Shown here: one piece after another, positions 54,499-62,700 of the stretch
Layout of the letters: every line of letters starts with the position of its first letter
How positions within the stretch are numbered: position 1 is the stretch's first letter
DNA from: WJMD01 sp964596015
Lineage (GTDB): Bacteria; Joyebacterota; Joyebacteria; Joyebacterales; Joyebacteraceae
Assembly: GCA_964596015.1 (NCBI GenBank)
Contig: CAZQSB010000009.1
Location: forward strand, 19,855-83,854
Direction of reading: 5' to 3'
DNA: 64,000 bases
Notes under the pieces: model-generated
Told to the model about the DNA's origin: nothing
The model's input: only the letters and a program-made list of their open reading frames with translations
Databases searched by the model: none
Position numbers and translations under genes: made by a program

Positions 54499-55490
54499 TC
54501 GCTGTCGCTCCGTATGATCCTCGCCGCGCGTCCGCGAGCCATCGTGAGCGCCTTCAGGCGCTGGTCGAACTCCCGTGCCGGATGCACGCCCCGAAGCTTC
54601 AGAAGGTGGTTCAGAGCGATCACCTCGGATATCACCGTGATGTTCTTGCCGGGAACCAGGGGCAGGGCGACCACGGGGATATCGATGCCCAGTATCTGTG
54701 TCTTCTCGTCCTCGAAGCCCAGTCGCTCATAGTCGGTGATCTCCGACCACCGCACGAGATTGACCTGCACCTCGATCCGCTTCTTCTGCCGGGTCGCGCG
54801 AACCCCGAACATCGATCGGACGTCGATGATGCCCACGCCCCGGATCTCCATGTAGTGGCGCAGGAGGTCGGAGCCCGTTCCGACCAGATAGCCCTGCGGC
54901 GTTCTGAGGACCTGGACGACATCGTCCGCCACGAGGCGGTGGCCGTGCTCCACGAGATCGAGACCGCACTCGCTCTTGCCGATCCCCGACTTGCCGGTGA
55001 AGAGCATCCCGACGCCGTAGACGTCGACCAGGGTGCCGTGGATCGTCGTCGAGGGAGCCAGCAGGTCCTCGAGAATGGAAGCGATGACGCGGGACAGCCT
55101 CGCGGCGGGCATGTCGCTCTCGAAGAGCGGCACGTCCCGCTCGCCGGCGAGGTCGATGAGGTCTTCTCCGGCCTCGAGGCCGTCGCCGACCACGACACAC
55201 GGAAGCGTCCTCCTGAGGAGCCGCGCGAGCGACGCGCGTCGCCCCTCGGTGTCGAGCGACGAGAGATAGGCCATCTCCTGCTGCCCGAGGAGCTGAATGC
55301 GGTCGGGCTGGAATCCCTCCTCGAACCCGGCGAGAAGGAGTCCCGGCCTGTGGACCTCGGGGCTCGTGATGGCTCTCGCGACCTCGGTGGTCCCGGCCAC
55401 GAGTCTGAGCTCGATGCGGCCGCGACCGTTATCGAGGAGCTGGGCGACGTCTGTCGAGCCGCCCCCGCTGTTCGGTTCCTGCCGGCTCAC
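54495..55490 (-). CDS. hprK: HPr kinase/phosphorylase
   Basis: 331 residues. Phosphorylates and dephosphorylates Ser46 of HPr according to metabolic state. N-terminal regulatory domain (about 20-140), then the catalytic domain: His151 in IHGTLVDVYGVG, P-loop GKSGIGKS (166-173), VADDVV and the HprK signature EIRGVGIIDV. GTG start overlaps the hpf stop. rapZ, which commonly follows hprK, is absent. Confidence 0.97.
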   Translation of the reverse strand: MSRQEPNSGGGSTDVAQLLDNGRGRIELRLVAGTTEVARAITSPEVHRPGLLLAGFEEGFQPDRIQLLGQQEMAYLSSLDTEGRRASLARLLRRTLPCVVVGDGLEAGEDLIDLAGERDVPLFESDMPAARLSRVIASILEDLLAPSTTIHGTLVDVYGVGMLFTGKSGIGKSECGLDLVEHGHRLVADDVVQVLRTPQGYLVGTGSDLLRHYMEIRGVGIIDVRSMFGVRATRQKKRIEVQVNLVRWSEITDYERLGFEDEKTQILGIDIPVVALPLVPGKNITVISEVIALNHLLKLRGVHPAREFDQRLKALTMARGRAARIIRSDSE

Positions 55491-56017
55491 GCGGGCTTCC
55501 CCCTCGGCTCAACGAGTCCGAAGTCCCCGTCGTCCCTCCGATAGATGACGTTGACGGTGCCCGTCTCGGAGTTCAGGAAAACGAGGAAGCCCACGCCGAG
55601 CTCATCGAGCGATTCCAGCGCCTGCTCGGGCGTCATGGGTGACTCTCCGAGCTGCTCGGACCCGATGCCGACGTTCATGGGCGCCGTGCCGTCGAGCTCT
55701 CTCGCGGCCTCGGCCGTCGGGATCGCGCCCTTCCTGTTCCTGATCCGGTCCTTGTGTCGCCTGATCTGTCGCTCGACCTTGTCCATCGCCCGGTCGATCG
55801 CCGAGCGCATGTCGTCGGCCTCCTGCTCGCTCGAGACGATCACCCTCGAGGCGTGGACGGTCACATCGGCGATCCTCCTGTGCCCCTCGGACTCGAGCAC
55901 GACGTGGGCCTCGTCTATCCGGTCGAAGTACCGCGTCAGATGCTGGACCTTCTCCTCGACGTACGCCTTCAGCGCGGGATCCAGATCGAAGTGTCGCGCC
56001 GTGACCATGATCCTCAT
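55487..56017 (-). CDS. hpf: Ribosome hibernation promoting factor, long form
   Basis: 176 residues. Inactivates ribosomes in stationary phase. N-terminal ribosome-binding domain (1-100; EEKVQHLTRYFDRIDEAHVVLE, and the basic RRHKDRIRNRKG) and the C-terminal dimerisation domain (about 120-170; ALESLDELGVGFLVFLNSET, NVIYRRDDGDFGLVEP). The long form makes 100S dimers without RMF. Starts in the lipA stop (ATGA). Confidence 0.96.
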   Translation of the reverse strand: MRIMVTARHFDLDPALKAYVEEKVQHLTRYFDRIDEAHVVLESEGHRRIADVTVHASRVIVSSEQEADDMRSAIDRAMDKVERQIRRHKDRIRNRKGAIPTAEAARELDGTAPMNVGIGSEQLGESPMTPEQALESLDELGVGFLVFLNSETGTVNVIYRRDDGDFGLVEPRGKPA

Positions 56018-56913
56018 GCGTGCTCCTTTCGCCCGCTGTGTTCTGCCACTGCCAGGGCCCGGGCGGCCGACTCCTCGGCCAGGTATGAGCTTCTTACGAA
56101 CGGGCCCGAGGTGACGGCCGCGAAGCCGAACGACCGGGCCAGACGTCCGAGTTCCTCGAACTCGTCCGGGGGAACGAAGCGCTCCACGGGGAGGTGCTTC
56201 TCCGACGGACTGAGATACTGCCCGAGACAGACGATCGAGACGCCGGCGGACCTGAGGTCCTTCAGCGTCTCGACGACCTCGTTGCGCGTCTCGCCGAGCC
56301 CGAGCATCATCGCCGACTTGACGGCCCGCCCCTCGGAGCGCCGGGACGCGAGCTCGAGGACGCCGAGCGTCGTGTGGTAGTCGGCTCCCGGCCGCGCGCG
56401 AGCGTAGAGCCTCTTCACGGTCTCGACGTTGTGCCCGAACACGTCCGGTTCCGACGCGAGGACCGCTTCCACCGCTTCATCGCTTCCCCGGAAATCCGGT
56501 ACCAGGACCTCGACGCCGGTTCCGGGCAGCGCGCGCCGCAACGCGCGTACCGTCGCGGCGAAGTGCGAGGACCCGCCGTCGGGAAGGTCGTCACGGGTAA
56601 CGGACGTCACGACGACATACGAGAGTCCGAGCCGGCGGGCGGCCTCGGCGACGCGGTCCGGCTCGTCCGCGTCGACGGGACCGGGCTCCTGGTGTGACAC
56701 GGCGCAGAAACGGCAGTTCCTCGTGCAGCTCTTTCCCAGGACCATGAAGGTCGCGGTTCCGCGCGTGAAGCAGTCGACGCGGTTGGGACAGCGCGCCTCG
56801 TCGCAGACCGTGTTCAGTCGACAGAGCGAGAGCGTCTCCCGCACCGTTCTCGTCTGCTCGGGGTCCGAGAGCGGCTTCTTGAGCCAGGAAGGCAATCTCC
56901 GGCGTTCCCTCAC
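56014..56913 (-). CDS. lipA: Lipoyl synthase
   Basis: 299 residues from the GTG at 56913, overlapping the lipoyl-domain stop (GTGA), with GGAGGT just upstream. Radical-SAM enzyme that inserts two sulfurs into protein-bound octanoyl groups. Auxiliary cluster Cys37, Cys42, Cys48 (C-x4-C-x5-C) and SAM cluster Cys63, Cys67, Cys70 (C-x3-C-x2-C) are intact; LGLSYVVVTSVTRDDLPDGG and GHNVETVKRLY are family blocks. No octanoyltransferase (lipB/lipM) is nearby. Confidence 0.97.
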   Translation of the reverse strand: MRERRRLPSWLKKPLSDPEQTRTVRETLSLCRLNTVCDEARCPNRVDCFTRGTATFMVLGKSCTRNCRFCAVSHQEPGPVDADEPDRVAEAARRLGLSYVVVTSVTRDDLPDGGSSHFAATVRALRRALPGTGVEVLVPDFRGSDEAVEAVLASEPDVFGHNVETVKRLYARARPGADYHTTLGVLELASRRSEGRAVKSAMMLGLGETRNEVVETLKDLRSAGVSIVCLGQYLSPSEKHLPVERFVPPDEFEELGRLARSFGFAAVTSGPFVRSSYLAEESAARALAVAEHSGRKEHA

Positions 56914-57155
56914 CCCACCTCCACTCTGCACAGCACGTCGCCTGCCCTGACGGTCGAGTCCTCCTCGGCGCAGATCGAATCGAGCACTCCCGAGAAGGGT
57001 GAGAGAACCGCAAGCGCCGTCTTCTCCTCGGTCGACTCGAGCACGACGAGCTCGGCGCCCTCCACGACCGGACCTCCCGCGTCGACTTTCCAGAAGGAGA
57101 CGGTGAACTCCTCTGAATCCGACTCCGCCGGCTCGAGCACGACGTCCCTCAACAT
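56910..57155 (-). CDS. Free-standing lipoyl-domain protein
   Basis: 81 residues, a single lipoyl/biotinyl attachment domain and nothing else. The modified lysine is probably that of STEEKTALAVLSPFSG, matching the E2 hairpin (DKA-type) position. It is too short to be an E2 enzyme or a normal H-protein (about 125 residues). It directly precedes lipA with a GTGA overlap, suggesting it is the lipoylated substrate, perhaps a mobile arm for an unidentified complex. A biotin carrier is the alternative. Confidence 0.8.
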   Translation of the reverse strand: MLRDVVLEPAESDSEEFTVSFWKVDAGGPVVEGAELVVLESTEEKTALAVLSPFSGVLDSICAEEDSTVRAGDVLCRVEVG

Positions 57156-57173
57156 GGCGCCTCCGGAAGCCGC

Positions 57174-58646
57174 TCAGATCTCCCTGCGGAGCCTGGCGGG
57201 CAGGATGTTCATCTGGTCGCGGTACTTGGCGACGGCGCGCCGAGAGATCGTGAATCCCAGACGCTTCAGCTCGCCCGCGATCTTCTGGTCCGAGAGCGGC
57301 TTCTGCTTGTCTTCCTTGCTGATGATGTCCCGCATCGAGTCCTTGACGGCCTTCGAGGACATCTCCGTGCCGTCGCTCGTCTTGATGCCGCTCGAGAAGA
57401 AGTACTTGAGCTCGTAGGTGCCGCGGGGCGTCTGGACGTACTTCCCGCGCGTCACGCGGCTGACCGTCGACTCGTGCATCCCGACGTCGTCGGCGATCTG
57501 CTGCAGCGTCAGCGGCCTGAGAGCGGCTACACCCTTCTTGAAGAAGCCCCGCTGCGCGCGGACGATCGATTCCATCACGCGGACCATGGTGCGCCGCCTG
57601 TTCTCGATGCTCTGAACGATCCAGCGGGCGGCCTTCAACTTCTTCGATATGAAGTCGCGCTCGTCGCCGCTGGCGCCGGACGAAAGCACGCGGCGGTACG
57701 TCGGGCTGATGCGGACCCGGGGAACGTCCGAGTCGTTCAGGTAGACGACGTACTCCCCGTCGATCTCCTCGACGACGAGGTCCGGCGTGATGTACGCGGG
57801 ATCGGGAACCGTCGGGTCGGTCCGGGGCCTCGGATTGAGCTTCGAGACGATGTTGATGGCCTCGCGAAGCTCGTCCGTCGTAACGCCGAGCCTTCGCCGT
57901 ATCTGGTCGTGCTTGCATGCCTTGAGGTCGTCGAACGCCTCGGTGACGACGCGGGCCGCAAGACTGTCGCCCAGTTTCTTCCGCCGGAGCTGGTTGAGGA
58001 GACACTCCTCGATGTCCCTGGCGGCGATACCGGGAGGATCGAGCGACTGCACGATCTCGAGCGCGCGCTCGACCTTCTCGGGGTCGGTCCCGAGCGCCCG
58101 GGCCATCTCGTCGACGGAGTCGGTGACGTACCCGTCCCTGTCGAGCTCGTCGATGATGTACTCCCCGATACCGAGGAGCTCGTCGTCGCCGCACTCCATG
58201 TGGAGCTGGTTCTTGAGGGCGTCCTCGAACGTGGCCACCGCGACGGGAACGCGCTCGACCTCGTCGTCCTCGTCGCGTTCGAGGTTCTGTCCGTAGGCGT
58301 GCGAGTAGACGTCGTCGAGATAGTCGTCCCAGTCGAGTTCGCCTGCGTCCTCGGGACGCTCCTCGGTCTTCTCCTGCTCCGGAGTCTCGGCCTCGCGCTC
58401 CTCCGCGGCCTCCTTCTTACCCTCTTCACTCTCCTCGCCCGAGGCCTCTTCCCGCTCTTCGCGCTCGCTCTCGGTCTCCTCTCCCTCTTCCACCCGCTCC
58501 AGGAGCGGGTTCTGAAGGAGCTCGTTCTTGAGGAACTGCTCGAGTTCGAGGGTGGACACCTGGAGGATCTTCAGCGCCATCTGCAGCCGCGGCGTCATCA
58601 CGAGCTGCTGCTGCATCTTCATGTGCAGATTGGGCTTCATGTGCAT
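57174..58646 (-). CDS. rpoN: RNA polymerase sigma-54 factor
   Basis: 490 residues. Directs polymerase to -24/-12 promoters. Region I is Gln/Leu-rich (HMKMQQQLVMTPRLQMALKILQ), region II a long acidic stretch (about 45-120), then the core-binding and helix-turn-helix domains (QQIADDVGMHESTVSRVTRGKYVQTPRG). The RpoN box is SRRAVAKYRD near the end. No sigma-54 activator protein is seen in the window. 46 bp after lptB. Confidence 0.97.
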   Translation of the reverse strand: MHMKPNLHMKMQQQLVMTPRLQMALKILQVSTLELEQFLKNELLQNPLLERVEEGEETESEREEREEASGEESEEGKKEAAEEREAETPEQEKTEERPEDAGELDWDDYLDDVYSHAYGQNLERDEDDEVERVPVAVATFEDALKNQLHMECGDDELLGIGEYIIDELDRDGYVTDSVDEMARALGTDPEKVERALEIVQSLDPPGIAARDIEECLLNQLRRKKLGDSLAARVVTEAFDDLKACKHDQIRRRLGVTTDELREAINIVSKLNPRPRTDPTVPDPAYITPDLVVEEIDGEYVVYLNDSDVPRVRISPTYRRVLSSGASGDERDFISKKLKAARWIVQSIENRRRTMVRVMESIVRAQRGFFKKGVAALRPLTLQQIADDVGMHESTVSRVTRGKYVQTPRGTYELKYFFSSGIKTSDGTEMSSKAVKDSMRDIISKEDKQKPLSDQKIAGELKRLGFTISRRAVAKYRDQMNILPARLRREI

Positions 58647-58692
58647 GGTTGTGATCCCTTAGGGGCAAGCGAGGGTCTCGAGGGAGGCGCCG

Positions 58693-59487
58693 CTACAGAC
58701 GGAAGCGCTCTCCCAGATAGAGCTTTCTGGCCTCCTCGTTGGACGCGAGTTCGTCCGCGCCGCCGGCGAGGAGGATCCTGCCCTCGTACATGATATACGC
58801 GCGGTCGGTCACGGACAACGTTTCTCGAACGCTGTGGTCCGTTATCAGGATGCCGATCCCCCGATCGCGCAGGCGGCGGATGATGGCCTGGATGTCCTGC
58901 ACGACGATCGGGTCGATGCCGACGAACGGTTCGTCCAGAAGAAGGAACGCGGGACGCGCGACGAGGGCGCGCGTGATCTCGACGCGTCGCCGCTCTCCGC
59001 CCGAGAGCGTGTCGGCGGAGCGGTTTCTCAGGGGCTCGATGTCGAGTTCTCCCAGGAGCTCGCTCATGCGGCGGCGGCGTTCCCGGCGGTCCGGCTCCAG
59101 CGTCTCGAGGATCGACATGATGTTCTCGCCGACAGTGAGCCCTCTGAAGATGGACGACTCCTGCGACAGATACCCCACTCCGAGCCGGGCCCTACGAAAC
59201 ATGGGGAGCGTCGTGATGTCCCGATCGTCCAGGGACACCGTCCCCTCGTCCGGAGCCAGAAGCCCGACGATCATGTGGAACGACGTCGTCTTTCCGGCGC
59301 CGTTCGGTCCCAGCAGCCCGACCACTTCGCCCCGGCCCAGGTCGAGGTCGACATGGTCGACGACCGCGCGGCGACCGTACCGCTTGACGAGTCCTCTCGC
59401 CTCGAGCTTCCTCGGGGCGGAGTCGGTATCATCGCGCGTCGCCGCCGGGGCGGCCGCGGCTCCCGCCGTGGCGCTACTCCTCTTCAA
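58693..59487 (-). CDS. lptB: LPS export ABC transporter ATPase LptB
   Basis: 264 residues. Powers LptFG. Walker A GPNGAGKTT (60-68), Q-loop YLSQESSIFRGLTV, signature LSGGERRRVEI, Walker B FLLLDEPFVGID, H-loop ITDHSV. SSIFRGLTV is typical of LptB. The first 25 residues are Ala-rich and variable; the TTG start at 59487 overlaps lptC by 14 bp and is not certain. lptF and lptG are at 40.8-43.2 kb. Confidence 0.95.
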   Translation of the reverse strand: MKRSSATAGAAAAPAATRDDTDSAPRKLEARGLVKRYGRRAVVDHVDLDLGRGEVVGLLGPNGAGKTTSFHMIVGLLAPDEGTVSLDDRDITTLPMFRRARLGVGYLSQESSIFRGLTVGENIMSILETLEPDRRERRRRMSELLGELDIEPLRNRSADTLSGGERRRVEITRALVARPAFLLLDEPFVGIDPIVVQDIQAIIRRLRDRGIGILITDHSVRETLSVTDRAYIMYEGRILLAGGADELASNEEARKLYLGERFRL

Positions 59488-60031
59488 CGAGCTCTCCCTC
59501 GGGCGTCCGGATGTACGCCTTGAAATCCGACAGGACCCTGATGTTCCGGAGGTCCGGGTCCGCCGTGAGACCCGTTCCCGTCATGACGTCCTTGCCGCGC
59601 GTCACACGGACGAAGCGATCGGTCTCTATTCTGCCGGTCCGCTCGGACCAGGTCGCGTACTCCGTCTCCAGCACCGTGTCGTCTTCGGACGTCACAACCA
59701 CGTTCCCCAGCGCCTCCATGGTGTTCGTCCGTTCGTGGAGCACGCCCTCGCGAGCCCGGAGCGTCGAGCGCACGCTTCCGTCCCTTTCGTAGAAGACCGC
59801 CCGCACGCTGGTCATCTCGACCCGGGCGGCGTCCTCGAAGATGAGCGCCCTGTCGGCCTCGAGCTTCCAGAGCGGCGTTCCCTCCCGCGTCTGGGTCAGC
59901 GAGAAATCGTCGATCTCGGAATCCGGAACGACCCCGCCCTCGGCCTCGTCCGACGGGGTCTGCCCCCGGCAGCCGCCGAGCGTCACGGCGGCCACGACAC
60001 AGAGTATGAGGATCGAGCGCGAAAGCGGCAC
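59474..60031 (-). CDS. lptC: LPS export protein LptC, lipoprotein type
   Basis: 185 residues from the GTG at 60031, chosen because GAGG lies 8 nt upstream, the signal sequence begins at once, and the longer ATG start (60079) would fall on the predicted transcription start. Lipobox LGGC at about residue 19 replaces the usual transmembrane anchor. The body is an OstA/LptC beta-jellyroll (DFSLTQTREGTPLWKLEADRA, VRSTLRAREGVLHE, WSERTGRIETDRFVRVTRG). Hands LPS from LptBFG to the bridge. No lptA gene follows. Confidence 0.88.
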   Translation of the reverse strand: MPLSRSILILCVVAAVTLGGCRGQTPSDEAEGGVVPDSEIDDFSLTQTREGTPLWKLEADRALIFEDAARVEMTSVRAVFYERDGSVRSTLRAREGVLHERTNTMEALGNVVVTSEDDTVLETEYATWSERTGRIETDRFVRVTRGKDVMTGTGLTADPDLRNIRVLSDFKAYIRTPEGELVEEE

Positions 60032-60086
60032 GGTATACGCCTCGTCTGAGAGTCCACGAGCGGCTGGAGCGCCACACATCGGCGTC

Positions 60087-60115
60087 AATATACCTGAGAT
60101 GACCGGCTGTCTCAA
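60087..60115 (-). promoter_or_regulatory. Promoter of lptC-lptB-rpoN and downstream genes
   Basis: Minus strand: -35 TTGAGA (60115-60110), 17 bp, -10 TATATT (60092-60087). Predicted start near 60080. It probably drives the long series through hpf-hprK-PTS. Confidence 0.75.
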
Positions 60116-60320
60116 GGAATGCCCGAACACGTCAACGGCCCGAACACCGTCAGGAGTGCAAGACCCGCACCAGCGGGGACCGACAGCGCGGCGGGAACTC
60201 AGGACGCTCGTGCGACCCGACCACTCATGGAACGGGACTCTGAGGGGCGGTTCGGACACAGCGGCGGTTCGGGCACAGCGGCGGCTCGGACACTGCGGCG
60301 GCTCGCGGCCGGCGAGGGTC
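60116..60320. repeat. kdsD-lptC spacer with 17 bp tandem repeat (60247-60305)
   Basis: About 205 bp between the kdsD stop and the lptC promoter; no supported gene. Within it, 3.5 copies of a 17 bp unit (GCGGTTCGGACACAGCG, starting 60247, 60264, 60281 and 60298) run head to tail with one to three changes each. They lie upstream of the -35. Their role, if any, is unknown: operator array, or slippage product. Confidence 0.85.
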
Positions 60321-61307
60321 CTACCCAACGGCGCGCAGGCAGTCGTGGATGTGAATGACCCCGTCGGGAGAACCGTCCTCGTCGAGGATGAGAAGCGACG
60401 TGATGGGCCCGTCGCTTTCCATCTTCTCGAGCGCGGCGGCGACGAGTTCGTCCCTCCCTATCGTCCTGGGGGACGTGGTCATGAACTCGCCGACGGGCGC
60501 GTCGAGCATGTCCTCGCGTCGCATGATGATCCGTTTGAGGTCGCCGTCCGTGACGATGCCCTTCAGGCGGCGGTCGTCGTCCACGACGGCCACCATGCCG
60601 AGCCGCTTGTTCGCGATCTCGCAGATGGCCTCGCGCATCGTCGCGTCCCCGCGGACCACGGGGACCTCTTCGCCCGTGTGCATGACGTCCGAGACCCTGA
60701 GGAGAAGCCGCCTGCCGAGCGCGCCGCCGGGATGGTAGCGCGCGAAGAGATCGGGGTCTACGTCCTTCTCGGCCAGCACGGCCACGGCGAGAGCGTCGCC
60801 CATCGCGAGTGCGGCGGTCGTGCTGGCGGTCGGCACGAGGTCCATGGGACACGCCTCGCGTTCGACCGAGGCGTCGAGCACGACGTCGGCCTCCCCGGCC
60901 AGCGTGGAGCGGGGCGAACCGGTTATGGCGATGACGCGCGCCCCCATGTCGCGGAAGACCGGGAGGATCCTCAGCAGGTCCTCGCCCTCGCCGCTCTTCG
61001 ATATGGCGACCACCACATCGCCGCTCCCGACGACGCCTACGTCTCCGTGGGCCGCGTCGGTCGGATGCAGGAAGACGGCGGGGGTGCCTGTGCTCGAGAG
61101 CGTGCCGGCGAGCTTGCGCGCGACCGTCCCCGACTTGCCGGTGCCGCAGATGGCGACCGTCCCCCTCGACTCCAGGACCATCCGGACGGCGCGCGCGAAC
61201 GACTCATCAAGCCGCTCGGACAGCGCCTTGACCGATGCGGACTCGACCCGGAGGACCTCGCGACCGGCCTCGATGATCTCGGTGTCGCTCCGATTCCCGG
61301 TCTTCAC
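60321..61307 (-). CDS. kdsD: Arabinose-5-phosphate isomerase (KdsD/KpsF)
   Basis: 328 residues. Converts ribulose-5-P to arabinose-5-P, the first Kdo step. SIS domain (about 40-180; CGTGKSGTVARKLAGTLSSTG and VVAISKSGEGEDLL) and two CBS domains (about 205-265 and 270-328; VSDVMHTGEEVPVV, LKGIVTDGDLKR). GTG start overlaps kdsC (GTGA). Confidence 0.96.
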   Translation of the reverse strand: MKTGNRSDTEIIEAGREVLRVESASVKALSERLDESFARAVRMVLESRGTVAICGTGKSGTVARKLAGTLSSTGTPAVFLHPTDAAHGDVGVVGSGDVVVAISKSGEGEDLLRILPVFRDMGARVIAITGSPRSTLAGEADVVLDASVEREACPMDLVPTASTTAALAMGDALAVAVLAEKDVDPDLFARYHPGGALGRRLLLRVSDVMHTGEEVPVVRGDATMREAICEIANKRLGMVAVVDDDRRLKGIVTDGDLKRIIMRREDMLDAPVGEFMTTSPRTIGRDELVAAALEKMESDGPITSLLILDEDGSPDGVIHIHDCLRAVG

Positions 61308-61864
61308 GCCACACCCCCGGGCGCTGCGGCGCCTTTTCGCTCGAGATACCTGGCGACCACATCGTCCCAGTCGCCGCGTGCGCGCAGGATCGACTCGATG
61401 AGCTCTCGCACCGCTCCGTGTCCTCCTCGCGCCTCCGTCACCACGTCCGCCGCCTCCAGAACGTCCCTTGCGGCGTCGGCCACGGCGACGCCGAGTCCGA
61501 CCTCGCGGATCGGCACGAGGTCCACGACATCGTCGCCGATGTAGGCTATCTCGTCGAGGCCGACTTCGAGAGACGCCGCGACTTCCTTGACCACCGGGAG
61601 CTTGAGGTCGTGGCCGAGTCGCACCACTCGAATATCAAGCATCCGGGCGCGGTGCTCGACGATATCCGACGTGCGTCCCGAGAGCAGCGCCACCTCGATT
61701 CCGGCCTCCTGAGCGAACTTGATCCCGATGCCGTCGCGGACCGAGAAGCTCTTGATCTCCTCGCCGGACCTGCCGATGACGAGCGAGCCGTCGGTCATGG
61801 TCCCGTCGACATCCACGACGATGAGGCGAACCCGTCGGGCCGCCTCGGTCGTTAGAGGTATCAT
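61304..61864 (-). CDS. kdsC: 3-deoxy-manno-octulosonate-8-phosphate phosphatase
   Basis: 186 residues. HAD-family phosphatase releasing Kdo from Kdo-8-P. DVDGTMTDG (18-26) with nucleophile Asp18 and acid Asp20, LLSGRTSD and AYIGDDVVDL are present. No cap domain, as in KdsC. Starts in the kdsA stop (ATGA). Confidence 0.95.
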   Translation of the reverse strand: MIPLTTEAARRVRLIVVDVDGTMTDGSLVIGRSGEEIKSFSVRDGIGIKFAQEAGIEVALLSGRTSDIVEHRARMLDIRVVRLGHDLKLPVVKEVAASLEVGLDEIAYIGDDVVDLVPIREVGLGVAVADAARDVLEAADVVTEARGGHGAVRELIESILRARGDWDDVVARYLERKGAAAPGGVA

Positions 61865-62700
61865 GTGCGCTCTCCGCGGGGTCGTCCCACGGCCTCGGCC
61901 ACGCGAAGCGCCTCCGTGAGAATGCCCTCGAGCTCCTCGAGGGGCACCATGGAGAGCGCATCCGACGGAGCGGACCGCGGTTCAGGGTGGGTTTCGATGA
62001 AGAGTGCGTCGGCGCCCGCGGCCACGGCGGCCCGCGCCAGAAGCGGCACATGCTCCGGCGTTCCGCCGGAGACGCCGCCAGCGCCGCCCGGTCGCTGAAC
62101 GCTGTGTGTCGCGTCGAAGACCACGGGGTATCCACCCGACCGCATGACGCCGATCGAGCGCATGTCGACGACGAGGTCGTGGTAGCCGAACGTCGTGCCA
62201 CGCTCGGTCAGCATCACGTTCTGGTTGCCCGCCACGGCGGCCTTGCCCGCCGTCCGGACCATGTCGTCCGCGGCCATGAACTGGCCCTTCTTGATGTTCA
62301 GGGGCTTTCCCGCCGCGGCCGCTTCCCGTACGAGGCGTGTCTGGCGACAAAGGAACGCCGGGATCTGCAGCACATCGAGCACGCCTGCCGCCGCGGCGAC
62401 CTCGGAACGCTCATGGACGTCGGACAGGACAGGCACGCCCAGCCGCTCCCGGACGCCGGCCAGCATTCTGAGTCCCTCGTCGAGCCCCGGACCGACGTAC
62501 GACCCAGGTGAGGTCCTGTTGTCCTTCAGGTACGACGACTTGAAGATGAAGGGCACTCCGAGGCGCGAGCAGAGACTCGAGACGGCCTCGCCTACGCGGA
62601 GCGCAAGGTCGAGGTCCTCGAGAGCGCACGGTCCGGCGATGAGCGCGAGCGGCCGTCCCGGACCGATCTCGATGTCACCGACCCGCACGTTCTTCGACAC
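61861..62700 (-). CDS. kdsA: 2-dehydro-3-deoxyphosphooctonate aldolase (Kdo-8-P synthase)
   Basis: 279 residues from the GTG at 62700, preceded by GGAGGT, overlapping pyrG by 26 bp. Condenses PEP with arabinose-5-P. ALIAGPCALED, IFKSSYLKDNRTSPGSYVGPG, LSDVHE, DVLQIPAFLCRQT, NIKKGQFMA and VVFDATHSVQRPGG are diagnostic. It carries no metal-site doubt that I can resolve by eye. Confidence 0.97.
   Translation of the reverse strand: MSKNVRVGDIEIGPGRPLALIAGPCALEDLDLALRVGEAVSSLCSRLGVPFIFKSSYLKDNRTSPGSYVGPGLDEGLRMLAGVRERLGVPVLSDVHERSEVAAAAGVLDVLQIPAFLCRQTRLVREAAAAGKPLNIKKGQFMAADDMVRTAGKAAVAGNQNVMLTERGTTFGYHDLVVDMRSIGVMRSGGYPVVFDATHSVQRPGGAGGVSGGTPEHVPLLARAAVAAGADALFIETHPEPRSAPSDALSMVPLEELEGILTEALRVAEAVGRPRGERT

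Noticed and set aside
56014..58194. Reading lipA as a 726-residue protein
   Set aside because: The extra N-terminal part is the wrong frame of rpoN; the GTG at 56913 with GGAGGT gives a normal LipA.
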